11,117 nt of DNA from Bacteroidota bacterium (GCA_003023665.1 PXYR01000053.1:1-11117), one strand, 5' to 3'; shown: positions 1 through 7,220, numbered from the stretch's first letter. Made by a program: numbers and translations. The notes: generated by a model not told the origin, from the letters alone.

Positions 1-723
1 CCCAATTTTAGTTGTGCTGATGCCATTGAAGTGCCGACCACCAAAAACGGAACCCCGGTTACTTTTGGGCCGACTGCAGAGGGCGGCAATGGAAGCACCA
101 ATCCAGACGATTGTGATTGTCCTTGGGCATTCGGCTTGGCTTGTCAAACAGGCAATAAAGTGGGGCGTTATTCTGGGCTTAATACCGACGGATCGGAAAA
201 TAGCGATGTTGTTTTTATCACATTTTGTAGGGACGGGGGCCTAGGTGTAATTGGGCACAAATATTCCACCGGAGAAACGTGCTTCTTCTCCATACTTGAT
301 GGACAAGACAACAACAATCCTCCTGCCGTGAATGACGCCAATTATAATTATGGGTGGATGTCTCCATCTATAGTAGCACAGGACAAATGTCAAAACTGTC
401 ACATGGCAAGTCCATTCTTGCATACTCCAGCGGTTGATCAACTAAGAAATCCAAACGACACCTCTGAACTATTGGTTCCATTGACTGGTAACGGTCCTTA
501 CTCTATAATCGGCCAAGAGTTTTCACAACCACATACTACATCTATACAAAACTCGTGTACATCATGCCATAAGCCTCAGTGTACGCAACACTTCGAAAAC
601 TACCCTCTTGATGAATTAGTTATGCCGCCGCCCTTTAAAAACGCCACAGACTTTGACCACAGCTCAATTTCTAATGCAGATCGTCAAGCGCTTAGAGATT
701 GGTGTCAAACCTTAAATTTATAA
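1..723 (+). CDS. Exported di-heme c-type cytochrome-like protein, 5' truncated
   Basis: The reading frame is open from base 1, so the true start and signal peptide lie upstream; the GTG at 31 is internal. About 240 residues are visible. Two CXXCH heme c attachment motifs are present: CQNCH at bases 388-402 and CTSCH at 556-570. After the second motif, an MPP segment (bases 622-630) could supply the distal Met ligand, and the end (LRDWC) resembles the terminal helix of small cytochrome c domains. The first half is rich in Cys, Asn, Gly and Asp and has no family I recognise. Heme c attachment implies export to the periplasm or cell surface. I infer a role in electron transfer or in a larger extracellular redox protein; the substrate is unknown. 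The small c-type protein at 4841-5227 has a similar heme-MPP-Trp layout, so the two may be functionally linked. Confidence 0.75.
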   Translation, partial: PNFSCADAIEVPTTKNGTPVTFGPTAEGGNGSTNPDDCDCPWAFGLACQTGNKVGRYSGLNTDGSENSDVVFITFCRDGGLGVIGHKYSTGETCFFSILDGQDNNNPPAVNDANYNYGWMSPSIVAQDKCQNCHMASPFLHTPAVDQLRNPNDTSELLVPLTGNGPYSIIGQEFSQPHTTSIQNSCTSCHKPQCTQHFENYPLDELVMPPPFKNATDFDHSSISNADRQALRDWCQTLNL

Positions 724-743
724 TTAAAGCAAGTTATTGTTCT

Positions 744-1709
744 GTGCACGAGCTACTCGAGACTTTCGTCGTTAATTCCGCCATTACGACCATTTGTTTT
801 GTTTTGTTTTCGAGAAATCTAAATACGGTTTCTTCAGTAATTGTTGTTACATATCTGCTCTGTATTTGGGGAACGATTAGTTTAGGCGATGTAAACCTAG
901 ACCTTTCATTGCAGCTGCCTCTAATAACAACTTTTGTCGCTTATAGCAAGTTGAATAGAATCCAAAATAAATACTGGGCCCTATTGATTGCCGGTGTTCT
1001 GCACTCTGTACTCCCGTACCTCTTTGATTTATGGGAAGGGTTCGGTGTGATTTACCTAGTATGCTATTTTATCTCCTTAGGGCTGATCTTTAATATCTCA
1101 CGGACAATATGGAATTATCACGAACTTCTTTTAGAAAATTTTTCATCCACTAATGATAAATCTTTGAGATGGGTACTGTTGCTCATTGGTTTGCTAATGG
1201 CTCAGCATATTTCAATACTAGCTGGGATTTTCTTCGAATTTCAAAGCGCTCCTATATTGAGTAATGTTTCTTTGTTAGGACAAGTCCTTTTGCTTGGGAT
1301 TAAAACCATTAACTCAACGACAAAAATATTTACTAAACATCGTCCACCTAGTGATAAATTAAAATCTCCATGTACAGATCTAAAGGATTTTGAAACATAC
1401 CATAAAACAATTGTAGATCAAGAGCTTTTTACGATTCGTGATTTAACATTAACAGAATTGTCTCGAATCTTAGGCACATCAAACAGGTGTTTGTCAAATA
1501 AGATCAAAGCATCCACTACAAAGAGCTTTTATGGATACATTAACTCTTTAAGGGTCGATAAGGTCAAGGAATTGATTAATAAAGATGGCGATAAATATAC
1601 CTTGTTCGCATTAGCAGAAAGGTCAGGTTTCAATTCTAAATCAAGCTTTCACAGCATATTTAAAGAATTGACAGGAATGACTCCAAATGAATATAAACGC
1701 TTAAATTAA
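744..1709 (+). CDS. AraC-family transcriptional regulator with N-terminal seven-helix membrane domain
   Basis: The first two thirds hold about seven hydrophobic segments (bases ~755-1315). The C-terminal ~100 residues are an AraC-type double helix-turn-helix: the first helix pair lies around LTELSRILGTSNRCLSNKI, and the second around LAERSGFNSKSSFHSIFKE, ending in the family hallmark TGMTPNEYKR. This membrane-anchored AraC layout is common in Bacteroidota and is thought to sense envelope or extracellular signals; the ligand is unknown. The frame has no ATG before 1197, deep in the membrane domain. TTG 699 and GTG 702 would overlap the preceding gene. GTG 744 is preferred because it sits 20 bases after the upstream stop and places the first membrane helix near the N-terminus. 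The gene looks more AT-rich than the helicase downstream and stops only 4 bases before it. Its target may be a neighbouring gene, but no operator is visible. Confidence 0.8.
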   Translation: MHELLETFVVNSAITTICFVLFSRNLNTVSSVIVVTYLLCIWGTISLGDVNLDLSLQLPLITTFVAYSKLNRIQNKYWALLIAGVLHSVLPYLFDLWEGFGVIYLVCYFISLGLIFNISRTIWNYHELLLENFSSTNDKSLRWVLLLIGLLMAQHISILAGIFFEFQSAPILSNVSLLGQVLLLGIKTINSTTKIFTKHRPPSDKLKSPCTDLKDFETYHKTIVDQELFTIRDLTLTELSRILGTSNRCLSNKIKASTTKSFYGYINSLRVDKVKELINKDGDKYTLFALAERSGFNSKSSFHSIFKELTGMTPNEYKRLN

Positions 1710-1713
1710 GGCT

Positions 1714-3270
1714 ATGTCTAAAAGCGTTCAGTCAGATTCACCTTTAACCGCTAAAGCTCCTTTTTTGGTGCTGGACGCATCTGCGGGGTCGGGAAAAACA
1801 TACACCCTTGTGCAGCATATTCTCATGAGTGCTTTGAAGCACCCAAAAACAGAGTACGCCTACCAAAAAATACTAGCCATTACTTTTACCAATAACGCGG
1901 CGGACGAAATGAAAACTCGTTTGCTAGAACATTTACTGGTCTTTAGCAAAAGTGACGAGCCGCAGAAAGACCCGTTCTTTAGGCCTATTTGGGAAGCTTT
2001 AGAATTAGACGCAAATGAGTTACAAAGCCGAGCGGCTTCTACCGCCAAGCACATGCTTCATAATTATTCAACGCTCAACGTTGGCACAATTGACCAATTT
2101 ACACACCGGCTTGTTCGCACCTTTACAAAAGACCTAAACTTAGAGGATAATTTTGAAGTGCGCCTAGATTTAGACGCCATGGTTGCCGAAGCTCTTGAGG
2201 GGCTATACAGTTCACTAGGTGATCGTTCCGACCTGAAAAAGGCCATGGTGGCGCTGGTACATGAAAGAATGGCTCGTGATGAAAGTTATAATCCCGACTA
2301 TCACCTTAAAAAGGAAGGAAAGGACAGCTTTGAAGAAGATAATTGGCAATATCTAGAAAAACTCCCTCCGCCAGAAAGGCTTATTAGCGTTGAGCTTGAG
2401 CTAAAGCGGCAAATTGAAGCCATCTCTAATGAAGGAAAGGGCCTGTCTAATGAAGCGCGCACATTAATTGAAGAACATGGACTAGAGGGCTCAATTGTGC
2501 AATATAAACATGTGAAAAATCACATCCTTGATAAATGGCAAAACCTTACAAAAAACCCGCTATCTGCTGTTGACAGTGTTTGGAAATCTTATGTCAAAAA
2601 AAACGGGCAGGTTTGGGAAGACTTTTTAAACAAGGCCAAGCGTTTTGAATCAAAAAATAAGCGCAAGCTGTTGGCCCTGAAGCTGGCCGCAGTGAAATTG
2701 CAACGGTTAGCGGCAATAAAGGCGCTGCTTCAAAAGTTTGACGACCTACAGAAAAGCCAAAACACCATGCCTTTGAGCTCCTTTAATAAGCTCATATACA
2801 AAGAACTTGACCATGAGCCTGCAGGTTTTATATATGCTCGATTAGGTGAAAAATATTGGCACTTTTATATTGACGAATTCCAAGATACCTCACAGATTCA
2901 ATTCACAAACCTCCACCCATTGATTGAGCACACCTTAACAAAAGATGAGTTCAAAAATTCTGCACTTATTGTTGGAGACGCTAAGCAAAGTATTTACCGA
3001 TGGCGCGGAGGGAAGGCCGAGCAGTTCATGGCTCTTGTTGATAATGAGCATCCCATCAATAAAGCAGGTGGGTTTGAACAATATAAAAGAGAAACACTGC
3101 GCCTAGAAAAGAATTATAGAACCTACGGCGCCATTGTGGATTTTAACAACAAATTGTTTGCCGCAATGTCCAGTGAGCTTGGGCTAGAGGGGCACCAAAA
3201 CGTTTATTTGAGTAATCGGGTGCACCAAACAGCAACAAAAGAAGCAGAACGCACCAAAACGTTTATTTGA
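1714..3270 (+). CDS. AddA/RecB-like UvrD-family helicase-nuclease, N-terminal fragment (frameshifted)
   Basis: This is the N-terminal half of a superfamily 1A DNA helicase of the AddA/RecB double-strand-break repair type. Visible motifs are the Walker A ASAGSGKT (residues 22-29), motif Ia (53-66, ITFTNNAADEM), Walker B DEFQDT (387-392), motif III GDAKQSIYRWRGG (421-433) and motif IV NYR (467-469). The long Lys/Glu-rich stretch between Ia and II is the expected 1B region. The frame then enters a 59-bp tandem duplication, picks up a foreign tail (EAERTKTFI) and stops at 3268-3270. The remaining helicase motifs and the nuclease are in the next frame at 3267-4820. Removing one repeat unit restores a single protein of about 1015 residues, close to the usual size for Bacteroidota UvrD/AddA-like proteins. 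As it stands this fragment could bind ATP but lacks motifs V and VI, so it is probably inactive alone. No addB partner is visible here. Confidence 0.9.
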   Translation: MSKSVQSDSPLTAKAPFLVLDASAGSGKTYTLVQHILMSALKHPKTEYAYQKILAITFTNNAADEMKTRLLEHLLVFSKSDEPQKDPFFRPIWEALELDANELQSRAASTAKHMLHNYSTLNVGTIDQFTHRLVRTFTKDLNLEDNFEVRLDLDAMVAEALEGLYSSLGDRSDLKKAMVALVHERMARDESYNPDYHLKKEGKDSFEEDNWQYLEKLPPPERLISVELELKRQIEAISNEGKGLSNEARTLIEEHGLEGSIVQYKHVKNHILDKWQNLTKNPLSAVDSVWKSYVKKNGQVWEDFLNKAKRFESKNKRKLLALKLAAVKLQRLAAIKALLQKFDDLQKSQNTMPLSSFNKLIYKELDHEPAGFIYARLGEKYWHFYIDEFQDTSQIQFTNLHPLIEHTLTKDEFKNSALIVGDAKQSIYRWRGGKAEQFMALVDNEHPINKAGGFEQYKRETLRLEKNYRTYGAIVDFNNKLFAAMSSELGLEGHQNVYLSNRVHQTATKEAERTKTFI

Positions 3271-3309
3271 GTAACCGGGTGCACCAAAAAGCAACAAAAG
3301 AAGAGCTTG
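3192..3309 (+). repeat. 59-bp imperfect tandem duplication that frameshifts the helicase-nuclease
   Basis: Copy 1 is 3192-3250 and copy 2 is 3251-3309. The first 53 bases of the units align with only two mismatches (3216 T versus 3275 C; 3230 C versus 3289 A). The last six bases differ (cagaac versus agcttg). Because 59 is not a multiple of three, reading passes from frame 1 to the frame used downstream; deleting one unit joins the two ORFs without a stop. Both copies encode SNRVHQ followed by T or K and then ATKE. Each copy also carries two occurrences of gcaccaaa, giving four in total at 3192, 3222, 3251 and 3281. Confidence 0.95.
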
Positions 3310-4820
3310 GCGAAGTCATAATAGATGTAATTGAAGGGGAGGACGCCGGTGACTTTAAAGCTCTGGCCTGTGAGAAAACCCTTGAGCGGATCAAAGAACT
3401 TGGTAAGCGCGGGTTCGACTATTCAGACATAGCCATCCTAGTTAGAGGAAATGCCGACGGAAAACTCATTGCCAACTATCTCACAAATAACGGCTGTCCG
3501 GTTTTTACTTCCGACGGATTAATTCTTGGAAACAGTCACGAGGGAAAACTGCTTCACGCCGCTTTTAAAATGTACCTTAATCCAGAAGACAAGACGTCGC
3601 GGTTCGCATTAGCTCATTCTCTCGTTCGCCAAAACAAGGTGCCATCAGAAGAAGGGTTTATCTTGGAAAAGTCGACGGCTTCATTTGGCGTCTCAGCATT
3701 ACTAAAACACTTTCCAAAGGCATCACAGTTACTGCGTCCAGCAGACAGTCTGTTTGATTTTGCCGTACGCGCCTTTGATATATTTGGTTATTTGGACACC
3801 CCTAATGCATCTGTTGATGCTGCTTTAGACGCTGTCTATGAATACCAAAATAGGGAAGGCACGTTTGCAAATTTACCCATCTGGTGGAAGGAAGAAGCCG
3901 TAAACAAACCCATACAGACACATGCAAACGCGTCAGCAATACGCGTTATGACTGTTCATAAATGCAAGGGGCTTGAGTTTGAACACGTAATAGTGCCCTT
4001 TGACATCAACTACAAAAAGGACAGCTCTGAACATTGGTTAGAATTTCCCTATCACGACGAGCTTGAACGCATGCCTGTTTCGTTTACCAAAGAGAATTTA
4101 GATTTATTTGAGAAGGACCACGCTCTAGAACTAGAAACTAAGAGTCGATTCGACTGGATGAATATGGTTTATGTCGCCTTGACAAGGCCCGTTTGTGGAT
4201 TACATATTATGCTCAAAGAAGCCAAAAAGCCTACAAATTTATCCAAAGCAGTCTTTGATCACCTTGGGATTGAAGGAGCTGCAGGCCAATATATAATTGG
4301 GCAAGAGGTCATGCCTAAGGATAAAAAAGAGGCTAAAGCGGAATCGGACAGGATTTTGCCAAAAACAACAATAGGAGCGGCAAAACTGAAAATGGCGCTT
4401 TCTGCTCCAAAGAACTGGCAAGAAGGCGGAATAGACCCAAGAAAATGGGGAACCGCAATACACCGAATTCTTCAAGGGCCTAAAGAAAAAAGGCGCCAAA
4501 GCTTAGAGCGCCTATACCGAAGCGGCGCCTTCTCAATTGCCCTTAGCGAACGCGCACATCATGTTCTTGACCAAATAGGCGCTCACAAAGCATTAAGCTT
4601 GTTGGACAAAAAAAACGCCTCAGTATATACGGAACGTAGCCTTGTAAATGGGGAGCATTTCTATAGACCCGATTTGATCATTGAATTGGAACAACAATTG
4701 ATTGTTATAGACTATAAAACTGGGGTTCCAAAAGAAAAGGACCAGCAGCAGTTGAACGAATACATAAATCTGCTTTCTGCCCGTTTTGAAAATGTGGAAG
4801 GAGAGCTACTTTATATTTAA
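3267..4820 (+). CDS. AddA/RecB-like UvrD-family helicase-nuclease, C-terminal fragment
   Basis: This is the C-terminal half of the helicase-nuclease begun at 1714. It carries motif V TVHKCKGLEF (bases 3951-3980; Cys replaces the Ser usual in TxHxSKGLE), motif VI NMVYVALTR (4161-4187), and a RecB-type PD-(D/E)XK nuclease at the C-terminus. Nuclease residues visible are the helix His in GTAIHRIL (base 4458), Glu in YTERS (4632), Asp in RPD (4671), and Asp and Lys in IDYKTG (4710, 4716). The frame is open from 3216. The only start near the top is the TTG at 3267, which overlaps the upstream TGA stop as TTGA. Coupled re-initiation is therefore possible, but a broken gene is the simpler reading. 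Without the Walker A half it cannot be an ATPase; the nuclease domain looks intact. The coordinate of translation start, if any, is uncertain. Confidence 0.88.
   Translation: MSNRVHQKATKEELGEVIIDVIEGEDAGDFKALACEKTLERIKELGKRGFDYSDIAILVRGNADGKLIANYLTNNGCPVFTSDGLILGNSHEGKLLHAAFKMYLNPEDKTSRFALAHSLVRQNKVPSEEGFILEKSTASFGVSALLKHFPKASQLLRPADSLFDFAVRAFDIFGYLDTPNASVDAALDAVYEYQNREGTFANLPIWWKEEAVNKPIQTHANASAIRVMTVHKCKGLEFEHVIVPFDINYKKDSSEHWLEFPYHDELERMPVSFTKENLDLFEKDHALELETKSRFDWMNMVYVALTRPVCGLHIMLKEAKKPTNLSKAVFDHLGIEGAAGQYIIGQEVMPKDKKEAKAESDRILPKTTIGAAKLKMALSAPKNWQEGGIDPRKWGTAIHRILQGPKEKRRQSLERLYRSGAFSIALSERAHHVLDQIGAHKALSLLDKKNASVYTERSLVNGEHFYRPDLIIELEQQLIVIDYKTGVPKEKDQQQLNEYINLLSARFENVEGELLYI
4785..4814 (+). 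promoter_or_regulatory. Possible Bacteroidota-type promoter before the c-type protein gene
   Basis: TTTG at 4785-4788 is followed after 18 bases by TACTTTAT at 4807-4814. The Bacteroidota consensus is roughly TTTG, then TAnnTTTG; here the final G is A. Transcription would start near 4820, about 20 bases before the ATG at 4841. The site lies inside the end of the helicase gene, and such AT-rich matches arise easily by chance. Confidence 0.2.
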
Positions 4821-4840
4821 ATTAAATAAAACACTATTAA

Positions 4841-5227
4841 ATGCGCACTAATCACTGGCCCAAAACAGCTGCTGCAATACTAGGCATTCTGTTTCTAATG
4901 ACCACCTCCCGTTGTACGTCTGACAACATTGAAGACCGATCGGGCTCTAGTAATTTTTGTGATACCTCTGCCGTTTCTTTTAGTCAAGACATAAAATCGA
5001 TTATTGGACAGAATTGCGAAGGCTGTCATAACGGGGCCTCTGCAAGCGGGGGGTTAAACTTAGCCGGTCATCAAAACATTCAAGCTGCTGCCTTGAGCGG
5101 GTCAATAATGGATAGGGTTCAACGACCAGTAAGTGATCCGTTGTCCATGCCTCCAAATGGTCCATTAAGCAGTTGTGATCAAAAAAAATTAACCGCCTGG
5201 ATTAATCAAGGCGCATTAGACAATTAA
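4841..5227 (+). CDS. Small exported mono-heme c-type cytochrome domain protein
   Basis: This 128-residue protein has an N-terminal signal or anchor segment (residues 9-20), then a Cys at 25. The flanking residues (T-S-R before Cys) are a poor lipobox, so lipidation is possible but not supported. The heme c site is CEGCH at 59-63, and MPPNG at 103-107 probably supplies the distal Met. Cys40 and Cys112 flank the domain and could pair. The end (LTAWINQGA) is the usual final helix of short periplasmic cytochrome c domains. It starts 20 bases after the helicase stop and 3 bases before the YceI gene. I infer an exported electron carrier working with the two downstream exported proteins; the partner is unknown. 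Confidence 0.82.
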   Translation: MRTNHWPKTAAAILGILFLMTTSRCTSDNIEDRSGSSNFCDTSAVSFSQDIKSIIGQNCEGCHNGASASGGLNLAGHQNIQAAALSGSIMDRVQRPVSDPLSMPPNGPLSSCDQKKLTAWINQGALDN

Positions 5228-5230
5228 CCT

Positions 5231-5734
5231 ATGAAATTCAAACTAACCACACTGCTTTGCATTATTGCGTTTTCAGTAAGCGCTCAACAATACATGACCA
5301 GGCAAGGGTCGCTTGCTTTTGATGCTGGCTCGCCATTAGAAGATATCTACGCCGTGAGTAAGAGCGCTACAGCTGTTTATGATGCTGCAGACAATAAACT
5401 TGGTGTTCAGGTGCTTATGACGTCCTTTGAGTTTAAACGCGCTTTAATGCAAGAGCATTTCAACGAAAACTATGTTGAAAGCGAAGTTTATCCAAAGGCT
5501 GTATTTAAAGGAGTCTATAAAGACGGAAGGGCCATTGGTGCCTTAAGCATACATGGCGTTACAAAAGATGTTAATGTACCTGCCAAACTGGAGATGTCTG
5601 AAAAAAGCGTTTTGTTGAACGCGCAATTTTCAGTAAAAATTGAGGAGTTCGGAGTTGCAATACCTAAAGCTGTTGCCAATAAAATCGACTCCGAGGCCAA
5701 AATAACCGTCAACTGTGAAATGCTAGCAAGATGA
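5231..5734 (+). CDS. YceI family periplasmic protein
   Basis: This 167-residue protein has a clear signal peptide (cleavage after SVSA at residue 18, giving QQ). The remainder fits the YceI lipocalin-like fold: a run of beta strands with the family signature FEFKRALMQEHFNENYVES followed by YPKAVFKG, and a later strand with LSIHGVTKDV. Family members bind isoprenoid-type or other lipid ligands in the periplasm; the ligand here is not known. It follows the c-type protein by 3 bases, and its TGA stop overlaps the ATG of the next gene (ATGA at 5731-5734), so the pair is probably translationally coupled. Confidence 0.9.
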   Translation: MKFKLTTLLCIIAFSVSAQQYMTRQGSLAFDAGSPLEDIYAVSKSATAVYDAADNKLGVQVLMTSFEFKRALMQEHFNENYVESEVYPKAVFKGVYKDGRAIGALSIHGVTKDVNVPAKLEMSEKSVLLNAQFSVKIEEFGVAIPKAVANKIDSEAKITVNCEMLAR

Positions 5735-6642
5735 TAAAGAAACTGTTACTCCTCTCTCTGATCTGCTCAAGCACAATAGCTATGGCGCAAGAAACAGATT
5801 TATTTGATCTATTAGATGAGGATACAAGTGGCAGCACTGTGGATGCAAGCAAAGTTGTTTATGCCACATTTAAGGGTACACAATTAATTAATGCTGCAAC
5901 GAACGAAACACCAGGTAAAGGCGTTCTTCAATATGTTATCGCTCACCGGTTTGGTAGTTTTGGTGACGAATACCTCTATAATTTCTTCGGTCTAGACAAT
6001 GCGCAGATAAGAATGCAAACGGACTATGGGATAACAGACCGACTGAATATTGGCGCTGGCAGAAGCTCCTTTCTAAAAGTTGCAGACGGCTTTATTAAAT
6101 ATCAACTTCTTCAACAGCAAACAGGGGCCAGGAACATACCGTTTAGCACGACGTTACATAGTTCCCTGCACTATAGGAACGCAAAATATTCAGACGGGGT
6201 TGAGCACTTTACATCAGATCGCTTGTCATATATGCACCAAGCAATAATTGCCAGAAAATGGAACCGTCAATTGAGCACGCTAATAAGTCCATCTATTGTG
6301 CATTTTAACCTTGTGCCCACATCAAACGACCCCAACACAACGGCGCATTTAACACTTGGAGGGCGGTATAAATTCACCAATCGTATTGCATTAACTGCTG
6401 AAACAACTCTAATGTCAAACAATTCCTACGGCGTGCCCAATGAAAGTCTAGAGGTTCGCCATACGGTTCCAATGGCTATCGGCGTAGATGTTGAAACCGG
6501 CGGACACGTGTTTCAATTTCATTTATCAAATACACAATCCATGAATGCGCCGTACTGGATGGCTCAGAATCTATATGATATTCGGAATGGAGGCCTTTTC
6601 TTAGGTTTTAATATTTCACGGGTTTTCACAATCAGAAAATAA
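5731..6642 (+). CDS. DUF5777 family outer-membrane beta-barrel protein
   Basis: This 303-residue protein has a signal peptide cleaved after AMA (residue 19). An acidic linker (DLFDLLDED) is followed by alternating strand patterns typical of the DUF5777 barrel: ATFKGTQLINA, YVIAHRFG, IGAGRSSFLKVADGFIKYQLL, LGGRYKFTNRIALTAE and a C-terminal strand ending FLGFNISRVF. Family function is not established. In Bacteroidota it is found next to YceI and c-type cytochrome genes, as here, which suggests a shared envelope role. Its ATG overlaps the YceI stop. It is the last gene of the plus-strand cluster, and a hairpin begins 15 bases after its stop. Confidence 0.85.
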   Translation: MIKKLLLLSLICSSTIAMAQETDLFDLLDEDTSGSTVDASKVVYATFKGTQLINAATNETPGKGVLQYVIAHRFGSFGDEYLYNFFGLDNAQIRMQTDYGITDRLNIGAGRSSFLKVADGFIKYQLLQQQTGARNIPFSTTLHSSLHYRNAKYSDGVEHFTSDRLSYMHQAIIARKWNRQLSTLISPSIVHFNLVPTSNDPNTTAHLTLGGRYKFTNRIALTAETTLMSNNSYGVPNESLEVRHTVPMAIGVDVETGGHVFQFHLSNTQSMNAPYWMAQNLYDIRNGGLFLGFNISRVFTIRK

Positions 6643-6893
6643 CGTTTGGACATAAAAAAACCCTGTCCGAAGACAGGGTTTAACCAAACCAATAAACCTA
6701 AGCTACTCTTAAGTTAGCATAAAGTTAAGTTCATTTTTTGACAATGAACCAAAAAGATGTTAAAAATAAATGTCTAACAGACACTTTTAAGTAAAATAAG
6801 TACTTCTGCTCATTAAATCAGGCTCATTAAGTGTCTTCTTGCATCTTTTTGCGGTGATGAAAACACCTTGCCTCCTAAATTATTACCCTGTAA
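6643..6893. other. Convergent intergenic region with hairpin and short repeats
   Basis: This 251-base stretch has no convincing gene. After the terminator hairpin (6658-6681) come an inverted repeat (7-bp arms 6729-6735 and 6743-6749, 7-base loop), a short inverted repeat around 6771-6783, an 8-bp inverted repeat (6779-6786 with 6829-6836), and a 9-bp direct repeat gctcattaa at 6808-6816 and 6822-6830. These could fold the 3' end of the minus-strand operon mRNA or mark a small RNA; nothing identifies a known RNA family. Confidence 0.5.
6658..6681 (-). terminator. Rho-independent terminator, probably bidirectional
   Basis: A 10-bp perfect stem (core ccctgtc / gacaggg, extended by A-T pairs) closes a four-base CGAA loop (UUCG on the minus strand). 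On the minus strand the stem runs directly into seven T residues, so the canonical direction is minus and it would end the operon whose last ORF stops at 6894. On the plus strand it sits 15 bases after the DUF5777 stop but has only TTT after the stem, so it is weaker in that direction. Confidence 0.8.
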
Positions 6894-7184
6894 TTAACTC
6901 CCGGCAAGAGGAGAGTCAAATAGTCCAACCGCCATTTCGGCCCAAAGAATTAAAAACACAAGCAATACAAAAAGCACCACGAACAATCTGTGTTGGCTTT
7001 TCAACTTATTCCAAAGAATGACTTCTATCGTTGCAAAAACAAAGATTAGTCCTCCGCCTATTAAAAAGTCGTAAATAGACCACATTACCTGGTCGCTCAA
7101 CAGGCTTGCCAAGAAAACAACCAAAAGAACGGCCACCGTGATCCACATTGGCCACCAAAAAACACTATGCTTTTGCTTTTGCAC
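6894..7184 (-). CDS. Small three-helix inner membrane protein, unknown function
   Basis: This 96-residue, very hydrophobic protein has three predicted membrane helices at about residues 10-29, 38-58 and 66-86, with a Lys-rich N-terminus. The C-terminal WAEMAVGLFDSPLAGS segment looks like a conserved tail seen in small bacterial membrane proteins, but I cannot assign a function. It starts with GTG; an AAAGG lies just upstream, and the next in-frame ATG (residue 13) would cut into the first helix. It begins 36 bases after the M28 peptidase stop and is the last gene of the minus-strand operon. Confidence 0.65.
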   Translation of the reverse strand: MQKQKHSVFWWPMWITVAVLLVVFLASLLSDQVMWSIYDFLIGGGLIFVFATIEVILWNKLKSQHRLFVVLFVLLVFLILWAEMAVGLFDSPLAGS

Positions 7185-7220
7185 CCTTTAACCTTTTTAG
7201 CCTTGAATCTTAAAAACAAC

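Noticed and set aside
14..244. A 76-codon plus-strand ORF at the left edge
   Set aside because: It overlaps, in another frame, the open frame of the heme protein that carries both CXXCH motifs.
3192..3290. Four evenly spaced short motifs resembling a mini CRISPR array
   Set aside because: The spacing is explained by a single 59-bp tandem duplication of coding sequence; the repeats are only about 8-10 bases and the spacers are themselves near-duplicates.
3267..4820. An independent gene encoding a stand-alone nuclease
   Set aside because: It begins mid-helicase, contains motifs V and VI without the Walker motifs, and has only a TTG inside the duplicated repeat as a start, so it is the severed end of the upstream gene.
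1714..4820. Anti-phage defence system built around the helicase-nuclease
   Set aside because: Motifs and length match a housekeeping AddA-like repair protein, and no defence-type partner genes or mobile element are adjacent.
4841..4920. Lipoprotein signal at Cys25 of the small c-type protein
   Set aside because: The residues before the Cys (T-S-R) do not fit a lipobox because Arg at -1 is disfavoured; only a general export signal is supported.
6813..6866. A 17-codon minus-strand ORF (GTG at 6866) preceded by AGGAGG
   Set aside because: The Shine-Dalgarno match is notable but such sites are seldom used in Bacteroidota, spacing is only four bases, and the peptide has no recognisable feature.
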